From Streptomyces phyllanthi (GTDB lineage: Bacteria > Actinomycetota > Actinomycetes > Streptomycetales > Streptomycetaceae), in contig NZ_VJZE01000013.1 in NCBI RefSeq assembly GCF_009377205.1, forward strand, positions 1-52,203: a DNA stretch of 52,203 nucleotides. Reading direction: 5' to 3'. Made by a program: the position numbers and the translations under genes. Below are positions 15,508-22,244 of this stretch, piece by piece. Below the pieces are notes generated by a model. That model was given only the letters and a program-made list of their open reading frames with translations. It ran no database searches and was not told the DNA's origin. Within the stretch, counting starts at the first letter, position 1, and the number at the start of each line of letters is the position of its first letter.

Positions 15508-15918
15508 TCAGCGAAGCTCCTGGATGCGGACCAGGTTGCCCGCGGGGTCGCGGAAGGCGCAGTCACGGATGCCGTACGGCTGCTCCGTCGGCTCCTGGAC
15601 GACCTCCGTGTCACCGGCCTGCACCCTCTCGAACGTGGCGTCGAGGTCAGGGGTGGCCAGCAGGATCCAGCCGTAGGTTCCCTTGGCCATCATCTCGGTG
15701 ATCGTGCGGCGCTCGTCCTCGGTGACTCCCGGGTCGGCCGCCGGCGGCGCCAGGAGGAGGGATGTGTCGGGCTGACCGGCCGGGCCGACCGTGATCCAGC
15801 GCATCCTGCCCTGCCCGACGTCACTGCGGACCTCGAAGCCGAGGACGTCGCGGTAGAAGGCGAGCGACGCGTCCGGGTCGTCGTGCGGCAGCGAGCTGGT
15901 GTGAATGGTGATGTCCAT
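15508..15918 (-). CDS. VOC superfamily protein (bleomycin-resistance/glyoxalase-like)
   Basis: 136 residues. Single VOC module: ITIHTSSLPHDDPDASLAFY, RDVLGFEVRSDVGQGRMRWI, SLLLAPP, GWILLATPDLDATFERVQAG, QEPTEQPYGIRDCAFRDPAG and NLVRIQEL. The QPYG-x-R-x-C-x-F-R-D-P-x-G-N ending is typical of VOC proteins that accompany AraC regulators in streptomycetes. It lies 95 bases upstream of the AraC gene on the same strand. The substrate is unknown. Confidence 0.88.
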   Translation of the reverse strand: MDITIHTSSLPHDDPDASLAFYRDVLGFEVRSDVGQGRMRWITVGPAGQPDTSLLLAPPAADPGVTEDERRTITEMMAKGTYGWILLATPDLDATFERVQAGDTEVVQEPTEQPYGIRDCAFRDPAGNLVRIQELR

Positions 15919-16285
15919 GGCGAGCAGGCTAGGCGCGCATCCGTGGCGGCGCTTCTCGATTCCTGATCCCGACCGGACGCCTGGTGGCTTCCCTCAGCGG
16001 GGCGGGTGCGCTGGGCACCGACATCGGACCGCCGGCCGAGAGGTCGGGACGGCATCACCACCTGGGAGCGCCAGGCCACCGCCTACGGACGCCACGACGG
16101 TGCACCAGAACGGCAGTCACCCCGAACATGGGCGGTCACAGGTATCACATCCTCCAACAATCCGGGGCTCCACCTCGATCAGTACCGGAACAACGGGACT
16201 GCCGGCCGCGGGCACTCCGTAAGGTCCGGGCATCGGCGAGGCGAGCGATGCCCGAGCCGCGCAGTGACAAGGAGGAGATGCTGGT
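15919..16285. other. Intergenic region before the roadblock gene
   Basis: 367 bases between divergent genes. Short open frames occur on the plus strand but show no family-like sequence. AAGGAGGAG at about 16269-16277 is the ribosome site of the roadblock gene. No clear operator was found. Confidence 0.4.
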
Positions 16286-16660
16286 ATGAGCAATGTGGAG
16301 ATTTCCCTGAAGGAGATAATGGCCTCGGTCGAGGGCGCGTTGGGGACTGCTCTGGTCGACTACACCAGCGGTATGGCGCTCGGCACTCTGGGGGGAAGCA
16401 AGGACCTCGACCTGAGTGTCGCGGCGGCCGGCAACACGGACGTGATCCGTGCCAAGACCCGCACCATGGAACACCTCGGCCTCAAGGGCGAGATCGAGGA
16501 CGTGCTGATCACACTCGGCAGCCAGTACCACATCCTCCGGCCGCTCAAGAGCCGTAGCGGCAACGGCCTGTTCCTCTACCTCGTGCTCGACAGGGCTAAG
16601 TCGAACCTGGCCATGGCCCGCCACCAGCTCAAGCGCATCGAGGCCCAACTGGACGTGTAG
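16286..16660 (+). CDS. Roadblock/LC7-domain protein
   Basis: 124 residues, AAGGAGGAG upstream of ATG 16286. The single roadblock domain reads ISLKEIMASVEGALGTALVD, YTSGMALGTLGG, then EIEDVLITLGSQYHILRPLK and LFLYLVLDRAKSNLAMARH, followed by a C-terminal amphipathic helix. MglB-like roadblock proteins act with small GTPases, and in streptomycetes most sit in cvn conservons. Here there is no adjacent GTPase, DUF742 protein or histidine kinase, so it is an orphan. The role in polarity or signalling cannot be specified. Confidence 0.85.
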   Translation: MSNVEISLKEIMASVEGALGTALVDYTSGMALGTLGGSKDLDLSVAAAGNTDVIRAKTRTMEHLGLKGEIEDVLITLGSQYHILRPLKSRSGNGLFLYLVLDRAKSNLAMARHQLKRIEAQLDV

Positions 16661-16696
16661 AAGGCTGCGTTGTCCATGGCTCCGCACGCCCAGGAC

Positions 16697-16712
16697 TTGA
16701 AGATTTCTTCAA
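16697..16712. promoter_or_regulatory. Perfect inverted repeat, probable ArsR operator
   Basis: TTGAAGATTTCTTCAA is a 7-2-7 perfect inverted repeat and unusually AT-rich for this window. It lies between the roadblock stop (16660) and the ArsR start (16856). ArsR/SmtB regulators bind imperfect palindromes with a short spacer, so autoregulation is plausible. Confidence 0.5.
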
Positions 16713-16855
16713 CTGGGCACATCCAGATCAGGTCAATCCCAGGGGTGTGCGGGGCCGGATGTACGAGGATCGGTCCGCAACACCGCCTGCGGTGGTACGT
16801 ACAGGGCCGCTGTGCCCAGACACAGCCCGTCGAATGCGGCAGGGAGCCAATCATC

Positions 16856-17227
16856 ATGCAGGTCCCCCTCTACCAGGCCAAGGCCGAGTTCTTCCGCATG
16901 CTCGGACACCCGGTACGCATCCGGGTCCTGGAACTGCTGCAGAACGGCCCCGTCCCGGTACGCGACCTGCTCAGCGAGATCGAGATCGAACCGTCCAGCC
17001 TCTCCCAGCAACTGGCCGTACTGCGCCGCTCGGGGATCGTGGTCTCCGTGCGGGAGGGCTCTACCGTCAGCTACTCGCTTGCCGGTGGTGATGTGGCCGA
17101 GTTGTTGCGCGCGGCTCGCCGGATCCTGACCGAACTGATCACCGGCCAGAGCGGGTTGCTTGCCGAACTCCAGCAGGCAGACCTCCAGCCGGCCCTCACC
17201 CCGGGTGGAGCCGACCGGCGCTCCTGA
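16856..17227 (+). CDS. ArsR-family transcriptional regulator
   Basis: 123 residues from ATG 16856 with AGGGAG 8 bases upstream; the open frame extends to 16670 without a better start. Winged-helix ArsR domain: KAEFFRMLGHPVRIRVLELL, VRDLLSEIEIEPSSLSQQLA, VLRRSGIVVSVREGSTVSYS and LAGGDVAELLRAARRILTEL. No Cys-x-Cys metal motif of ArsR/SmtB metal sensors is visible in the recognition region, so it may sense something other than thiophilic metals. It faces a close paralog at 17332-17682. This subgroup is often linked to SulP anion transporters; here only relics of such a gene are in the window. Confidence 0.9.
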   Translation: MQVPLYQAKAEFFRMLGHPVRIRVLELLQNGPVPVRDLLSEIEIEPSSLSQQLAVLRRSGIVVSVREGSTVSYSLAGGDVAELLRAARRILTELITGQSGLLAELQQADLQPALTPGGADRRS

Positions 17228-17331
17228 CTCCCGGAGGTGCTGTGGCCCGACACCACCCGGGCCCAGTCCGCACGTGTGGATCCTGCTTCGTCTTGAGCTC
17301 TCGGGAGGCGACCGCCGATCGAGGGCCGTCG

Positions 17332-17682
17332 CTACGACGGCGGTTTCGCCTCCGTCTGGGCGGCCTGCAGATCGGCGAGCAGTTCGGCCTGCCCGGCCAG
17401 CACGCCGGACAGGATCGTGCGGGCGACCCTGAGCAGTTCCGCCACGTAGGGGCTGGTCAGGGAGTAGTACACGGTCGAGCCCTCCTTGCGGGTCGCGACC
17501 AGGTTCGCCCGGCGCAGTACCGCGAGTTGCTGGGAGAGGTGCGCCGGCTCGATGCCCACCTCGGGCAGCATCTCCGCCACCGCGTGCTCGCGCTCACTCA
17601 ACAGCTCCAGTACCCGGATGCGCGCCGGGTGACCGAGCGTCTTGAAGAACTCGGCCTTCAGCTGGTACAGCGGCGTACTCAT
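17332..17682 (-). CDS. ArsR-family transcriptional regulator (paralog)
   Basis: 116 residues from ATG 17682 (MSTPLYQLKAEFFKTLGHPA), preceded by GGGAGGGG. Nearly the same architecture as the plus-strand ArsR: RIRVLELLSEREHAVAEMLP, EVGIEPAHLSQQLAVLRRAN, LVATRKEGSTVYYSLTSPYV and AELLRVARTILSGVLAGQAE. No metal-binding Cys pair is visible. The two genes are convergent with about 100 bases between their stops, consistent with an old inverted duplication or separate acquisition of subfamily members. Confidence 0.9.
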   Translation of the reverse strand: MSTPLYQLKAEFFKTLGHPARIRVLELLSEREHAVAEMLPEVGIEPAHLSQQLAVLRRANLVATRKEGSTVYYSLTSPYVAELLRVARTILSGVLAGQAELLADLQAAQTEAKPPS

Positions 17683-18295
17683 CGTGCCGTCCCCTCCCTG
17701 GCAGGGTGGCAGCACGACCCCACCGGCCGACCCTTGGCGCACCGCATCCACCCACTCGTCGACAACATGGGCCCATCCTCGCCTGCGGCACCGGCCACGC
17801 CGAATCCGCACAGGAGGACCAGGTTGCCCGAAACCAGCGGTGATGACCTCAACAATTGCTGAGATCAGCGACTCCGTACCAGACGTCAGGGCGGCGTGCG
17901 TGAGGATCATTCCGCTGCGCGGCGCGCCCCTGGCTTCTGCCCCCGGTAGGGGGTCGGGGCCGGTGCGAAGACGACGGGGTGGTGCTGTGGCGCAGGCGGT
18001 ACAGACCGGTACCGCCGGGGACCTCCTGTGGGCCGATGCCGGCGCTGTCCAGGACCAACAGCTCCGCGTCCTGGCCTGGGGCGCCGGCTTCTCGCCGAGC
18101 GGGCCATGCCGGGGACGCGGAGATCACGCGCTCGGGCGGGCCGGCCAGGCGCTCACCGGGCTGGCCGGCGGATGACAGGCCGGCGTTCCTCGTCGTTGGT
18201 GCGCTCGGCGGGGCGGGCGGGCGACGCCTGTTCTAGGGTGTGCGGTGTGGCCGCATCCGGCCGCGGTACCTGGTGTGTATCCCGGAAGGGGTGAG
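17683..18295. other. Intergenic region with two inverted repeats
   Basis: 613 bases between the divergent ArsR and GAF-phosphatase genes. CTCAACAATTGCTGAG (17848-17863) is a near-perfect, AT-rich palindrome 166 bases upstream of the ArsR start. GGCGGTAC (17995-18002) and GTACCGCC (18009-18016) form an 8-base stem around a 6-base loop. Open frames on both strands look like shadows, without recognisable protein sequence. Confidence 0.4.
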
Positions 18296-19657
18296 GTGCC
18301 GGTGGACGGTGACGAGGGGCTTGAGCCTCAGCGCCCGATCGAGGTGCCCGGGTCGACCTGGGACGCGGACCTGGGCGGCATCGCCGAGCAGTTCAGAGAA
18401 CTCACCCGAGCTCAGGAACGGATGCAGGGCCTGCTGGATGCGGTGCTTGCGGTCAGCCGGGAGCTGGAGTTGCCGGTGGTGCTGCGGCAGATTGTGAGCG
18501 CGTCGATGCACCTGGTGAACGCCCGGTACGGGGCCCTCACCGTATTCAAGGAGAACCGGGCCGGCCTCGAGGAGTTCATCCCGCTGGGTCTGAGCGAACA
18601 GCAGCGTCATGACCTCGCCGGAGTCAACCCTCCGCGCGGTAGTGGTCTGCTCGGGCACATGATCGACCAGCACGTACCGCTGCGCGTGGACGACGTGCCG
18701 CACCACCCGGACGCGGCCGGCTTCCCCGCGGGGCACCCGGGGATGCGCACCCTGCTCGGGGTGGCCATCGGTGTGCACGGGCGCACCTACGGCAACCTGT
18801 ACCTGTCCGACCGGCGGGACGGCAAACCGTTCGACGAGCAGGATGCGGCCGTCGTGCTCGCGCTGGCCGGGGCCGCCGGCATCGCCATCGAGAACGCCCG
18901 CCTGTACCAGCAGGTACGGGCATCCGCCGAGCACTTCCAGCGGCTGCTGCTGCCCACCCTGCCCGACCTGGCCCCGTTCACCGCGGCCGCGGAGTACCGG
19001 GCGGCCACCGCCCCCGGCCACCACCTCGGCGGCGACTGGTACGACGCCCTGCTGCTCCCGGACGGATCCTGCGCCGCGATCATCGGCGACGTGGTGGGCC
19101 ATGACCTGACCGCGGCCGCCTCGATGGCTCAGATCCGCAACATGCTCCGCGCCCTGCTGTACGACCTGCGCACCCCGCCGAGCCTGGTGCTGGACCGGCT
19201 CGACGAGACTCTGCACGCCATCACCGAGGCCCCCGTCACCACCGCCTGCCTGGCCCGCATCGAACCCGCCGGCGACGGCTGGCGCCTGCACTGGTCGACG
19301 GCCGGCCATCTGCCGCCCCTGGCCATCGGCGCTGACGGCCGCACCCGCTACCTGCAGGCCGAACCCGGCGTACCGCTGGGCGTCGACGCCCGCCTGCCAC
19401 GTCCGGACCACATCCATCCGCTGGCGCCCGGAGACACGGTTCTGCTGTTCACCGACGGCCTGGTCGAACACCCTGGGCGCCCTCTGGAGACCGGCCTGCG
19501 CACGCTCGCCGCCACCGCCGCCGCACACGCCGGGCTGCCCCTCGACGCGCTCTGCGGCACCCTGGCCGACCACCACCCGAGCGACGGCCACGACGACGTC
19601 GCTCTTCTCGCCGTACGCACACCGTCCACGGGCCCCGGGGCACATCGGAACCGATAG
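18296..19657 (+). CDS. GAF-domain PP2C (SpoIIE-type) serine phosphatase
   Basis: 453 residues from GTG 18296 with GGAAGGGG upstream. A GAF sensor covers about residues 30-200 (MQGLLDAVLAVSRELELPVV, GALTVFKENRAGLEEFIPLG, DVPHHPDAAGFPAGHPGMRT, AAGIAIENARLYQQVRAS). A SpoIIE/PP2C phosphatase covers about 215-440, with metal-ligand motifs LGGDWYDALLLPDG, IIGDVVGHDL, STAGHLPPL, LLFTDGLVE and GHDDVALLAV. It probably dephosphorylates anti-anti-sigma (STAS) proteins in partner-switching control of a stress sigma factor. No cognate STAS or kinase gene is adjacent, so its target is unknown. Confidence 0.93.
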   Translation: MPVDGDEGLEPQRPIEVPGSTWDADLGGIAEQFRELTRAQERMQGLLDAVLAVSRELELPVVLRQIVSASMHLVNARYGALTVFKENRAGLEEFIPLGLSEQQRHDLAGVNPPRGSGLLGHMIDQHVPLRVDDVPHHPDAAGFPAGHPGMRTLLGVAIGVHGRTYGNLYLSDRRDGKPFDEQDAAVVLALAGAAGIAIENARLYQQVRASAEHFQRLLLPTLPDLAPFTAAAEYRAATAPGHHLGGDWYDALLLPDGSCAAIIGDVVGHDLTAAASMAQIRNMLRALLYDLRTPPSLVLDRLDETLHAITEAPVTTACLARIEPAGDGWRLHWSTAGHLPPLAIGADGRTRYLQAEPGVPLGVDARLPRPDHIHPLAPGDTVLLFTDGLVEHPGRPLETGLRTLAATAAAHAGLPLDALCGTLADHHPSDGHDDVALLAVRTPSTGPGAHRNR

Positions 19658-20051
19658 CGAGCCGGAACCCGTGGGCCGGGTCGGGCCGACAGGACGGCGG
19701 TGCCAGGCAGTCACAGGGCGGGGCCGAAGACCTCGTACGCTTTACCGGCCGCTGGACCACTTCCGGTACGCGGCCACGGCCGTCGGGAGGGTGGGGAAGA
19801 TCCGCTCGGCGCCGACAGTGTCCGTGAGGCCGTAGGCCCTCAGGTCGTTCGACCGGCTCGAGGAACGGGGCCGAGGAGGCGGTGCCCCGCTTCACCCTCG
19901 CCGGGCTTCGCCCGTCCGGTAGAGCCGGTGCCCGTGACGGCCGGTCCCGACCGGGGCGCTGCGACGACGCGGTGGTGCACCGTTGTGTCGTACTCGGGCG
20001 GTTGTCCTGCTGTGACTGCGGTGACCGCGCCCGTGTCGGCATGCTGAAGGC
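19658..20051. other. Gap containing a STAS-domain relic
   Basis: 394 bases between two plus-strand genes. The only protein-like content is the minus-strand fragment at about 19742-19930. No promoter was identified with confidence. Confidence 0.4.
19742..19930 (-). pseudogene. C-terminal STAS-domain relic (SulP-like)
   Basis: On the minus strand, DLRAYGLTDTVGAERIFPTL followed by PTAVAAYRKWSSGR and TAA (19744-19742) matches the ending of STAS domains, including those at the C-terminus of SulP transporters (YGL-x-D-x-IG-x-x-x-FPTL-x-x-A-V-x-A-Y). Upstream the match moves to another frame (ARVKRGTASS), implying a frameshift, and then is lost. No start is present. It is a short relic; a free-standing anti-sigma antagonist is an alternative origin. 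Confidence 0.45.
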
Positions 20052-20783
20052 ATGCGCACCCTCGGCGTCGACCTCTCCGCGAGCCCTCCCCGTACCGCTG
20101 CCGCAGTCATCGAATGGTCGGCGGGAGGGGCCGTGGCCCGTGCCCCTCTCCTGGGATGCACCGACGAGCAGCTGCTGAAGCTGCTCTCGAGCCTGAGGGA
20201 GGAGGACCAGGCCGGAGTGGACTGCCCCTTCGGCTGGCCCGCCGCATTCGCCGCCGCGATGTCCGCTCACGCAGCGCCCCAGCCCACATGGCCGGGCCGT
20301 GACGCGCAGGGCGCCGATGACCTGCGGGCCCTGCGCTATCGGCATACCGACCTGATCGTCACAGCCCACGCGCCGAGGCCTCCGCTGTCGGTCTCCTTCG
20401 ACAAACTCGGGGCGGTGGCGGCTCGCTGGGCGCGCCTGCAGGCTCTCCTGGGCGGCCTTGGCCACTCCGTCGACCGTACGGGGGCCGGCCAGGTGGCCGA
20501 GGTGTATCCGGCGGCAGCCCGGCACCAGTGGGGCCTGACGCTCGGCACGGTGGACGAGCTCCAGGCCGCTGCCCCGTGGCTGCGCATTGCCGAGGAGGCA
20601 CGGCGCCCGTATGCCGCCAGCCGTGATGCCTATGACGCTCTCATCGCCGCCCTCGTCGCCAGGGCGATCAGGTGCCGGCTCACCGCTTGGCCCGCAACCG
20701 AGGACATCGACCTCGCACGCACCGAGGGCTGGATCCACTTTCCCGGCCCCGGCACGCTGGGACGCCTCCTTGACGCCCACTGA
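20052..20783 (+). CDS. DUF429-family protein
   Basis: 243 residues. It opens MRTLGVDLSASPPRTAAAVI, an RNase-H-like first strand with an acidic residue (GVDLS). It continues AGVDCPFGWPAAFAAAMSAH, RYRHTDLIV, VAEVYPAAARHQWGL and the final SRDAYDALIAALVARAIRC, the pattern of DUF429 proteins (predicted nuclease-like fold, acidic residues D7, D57 region and D in the last helix). Function is not established. It stands alone; the gap before it contains only a relic. Confidence 0.85.
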   Translation: MRTLGVDLSASPPRTAAAVIEWSAGGAVARAPLLGCTDEQLLKLLSSLREEDQAGVDCPFGWPAAFAAAMSAHAAPQPTWPGRDAQGADDLRALRYRHTDLIVTAHAPRPPLSVSFDKLGAVAARWARLQALLGGLGHSVDRTGAGQVAEVYPAAARHQWGLTLGTVDELQAAAPWLRIAEEARRPYAASRDAYDALIAALVARAIRCRLTAWPATEDIDLARTEGWIHFPGPGTLGRLLDAH

Positions 20784-20879
20784 CGTTCCTTCGTCCAGCC
20801 TTCGTCCACCTGAAGCCGCCGAAGCAGGCGAAGTACCCATACGCCCTTGAGCTCTCGTGGTCGTCGCAACACCCCCGGG

Positions 20880-21020
20880 GTGAACGCCGAACCGGCCGTG
20901 CAGGTACGGCACAGGCCGACCGAAGTGCTGAGCCCGTGGCAGGAGAAGTTCCCCGGCGTCGAGACGCACGCCCAGGCCGTGGTCGGCGGCGCGCCGGTCG
21001 CGGTGATCCCGCACGACTGA
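20880..21020 (+). pseudogene. Universal stress protein relic
   Basis: The frame ending at TGA 21018-21020 reads TEVLSPWQEKFPGVETHAQA and then VVGGAPVAVIPHD. The first part parallels TEVLRPWREKYPAVEV of the intact universal stress protein. The last part parallels its C-terminus APVAVVPHE. About 60 residues in between, including the nucleotide loop, are missing. It is the remnant of a second UspA domain with an internal deletion. It stands beside a second CBS-BON gene, so a USP/CBS stress module once existed here. Confidence 0.6.
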
Positions 21021-21038
21021 TCGGCACACGGTTCGCAC

Positions 21039-21069
21039 GGGCCCCGGGGAGCTGCTGCTCCCAGGGCCC
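21039..21069. terminator. Hairpin terminator downstream of CBS-BON gene
   Basis: GGGCCCCGGGGAGC and GCTCCCAGGGCCC pair around a TGCT loop with one bulge. The hairpin is 34 bases beyond the stop of the minus-strand CBS-BON gene and could end transcription from both sides. Confidence 0.6.
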
Positions 21070-21102
21070 CTCCTCCCCGGCGCATCCGTCCGTAGTCGAA
21101 AG

Positions 21103-21825
21103 TCAGCGCTCGGGCAGCCAGTAGTGCCCGATCCTGCGTGACGGGTGCTTCTCGCGCGGGTGGGTGTCATCGATGCGGAACGTCAGGCTGTTGACGACAC
21201 CGACCACTCCGTCGACCCGCCACGTCTGCCGGACGGCCTGGGGGATGTCGCTGCGGAGTTCCAGGCGTCCTTCCAGGGTGGCCATCCCGTCCCCGACCGA
21301 GACGATCACGGTGTGGGGCGGCAGGCTGCCCATGGTGCGGGTCAGTACGTCGAGCACGTCCTGGCGGATCTCCTCGTCCGTGCGGACGAAGACGCGCAGC
21401 AGGTCGCGGCGGGTGGCGATGCCGATCAGCCGGTCCTCCTCGTCCACGACGGGGAGACGTTCGACGTGGTGGCGTTCCATTACCCGGGCGGCGTCCGCGA
21501 CGGGCTGTTCCGGGTGCACGGTGATCGCGGGTGTCGACATCAGGTCCTCCGCGGTCGTGGCACGCGCGACGGCGGCCGCGTGACGGGCGGAGCGGCGCAG
21601 TGCCGGGACCCGGAACCGCCGTACCCGGCCGGGTACGGACCGGGCCACCTGGCCGTGGATCAGGTCGGTCTCGGAGATCACGCCCAGGACCTTGTCGTCG
21701 TCGTCCACCACGGGAAGTCCGCTGATCCGGTGCTGGTCCAGCAGCCGTGCCACGTTCTTGAACGATGTCTCCCGGCGCGCTTCGACGACCTCTCGGGTCA
21801 TCACCTCGCCGACGATGCGGGTCAT
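21103..21825 (-). CDS. CBS-pair and BON domain protein (paralog)
   Basis: 240 residues from ATG 21825 with AAGGAAG upstream. CBS1 is about 1-65 (IVGEVMTREVVEARRETSFK, SGLPVVDDDDKVLGVISETD), followed by a basic linker. CBS2 is about 90-150 (AEDLMSTPAITVHPEQPVAD, ERLPVVDEEDRLIGIATRRD). BON is about 165-225 (VIVSVGDGMATLEGRLELRS, VDGVVGVVNSLTFRIDD). Same architecture as the protein at 5257-5988, with conserved cores but diverged linker. It is likely an adenine-nucleotide sensor of the same stress regulon. A weaker DosR-like site (GGGCCGAACCGCCC, 22077-22090) lies 250 bases upstream. Confidence 0.92.
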   Translation of the reverse strand: MTRIVGEVMTREVVEARRETSFKNVARLLDQHRISGLPVVDDDDKVLGVISETDLIHGQVARSVPGRVRRFRVPALRRSARHAAAVARATTAEDLMSTPAITVHPEQPVADAARVMERHHVERLPVVDEEDRLIGIATRRDLLRVFVRTDEEIRQDVLDVLTRTMGSLPPHTVIVSVGDGMATLEGRLELRSDIPQAVRQTWRVDGVVGVVNSLTFRIDDTHPREKHPSRRIGHYWLPER

Positions 21826-22244
21826 CACGCCCACTTCCTTCCTCGTCCAGCGTCCACGAGTGGGGCGCGACGGAGAGTTCTGCCGCGCCGGGTCTGCGGG
21901 TCCGATCCGGCAGAGCACGGCGGCCTGCGACGGGCACCGGGCCGGGCCAACGGGTCCCAGAGGCCGGGTAGCCGTCGTCGTCCCTCCCGACCGTCCCGGG
22001 GAGCCGACCCTCCGATGCCCCTTCATGCTCCCTCCCCGACGTCCGCCGGGGCAGGGGTCAAGCGTCCTGGCGGCGAGGGCCGAACCGCCCCAGTGCCCGG
22101 TCGGCACGGGGCCGAGGGCTGCGGGTCTCGTACCGAACGGTCCGGCCCGTCGCGCCCTGGAAGCACGGCGGGCTCACAGGTCACCGGGCGGCGGCACTGG
22201 CATGGGTATGCGAGCCTGCGGGCATGCGGTGCGGAACCTCGGCA
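21826..22244. other. Intergenic region upstream of the second CBS-BON gene
   Basis: 419 bases between two minus-strand genes. GGGCCGAACCGCCC at 22077-22090 fits GGGCC-N4-GGCCC with one mismatch; GGGCCAACGGGTCC at 21944-21957 is a poorer match. No open frame with protein character was seen. Confidence 0.35.

Larger units (their letters stand above)
20784..21102. other. Gap containing a universal-stress-protein relic and a terminator
   Basis: 319 bases between convergent genes (DUF429 plus, CBS-BON minus). They hold the relic at 20880-21020 and the hairpin at 21039-21069. No other gene is seen. Confidence 0.45.

Noticed and set aside
16286..16660. Roadblock gene as part of a cvn conservon
   Set aside because: No DUF742, small GTPase or sensor kinase gene is adjacent.
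887..19930. A single SulP gene split by an 18-kb insertion
   Set aside because: Both fragments are on the minus strand but in the wrong order (the C-terminal piece lies upstream of the N-terminal piece), and no insertion boundaries or mobile genes were seen.
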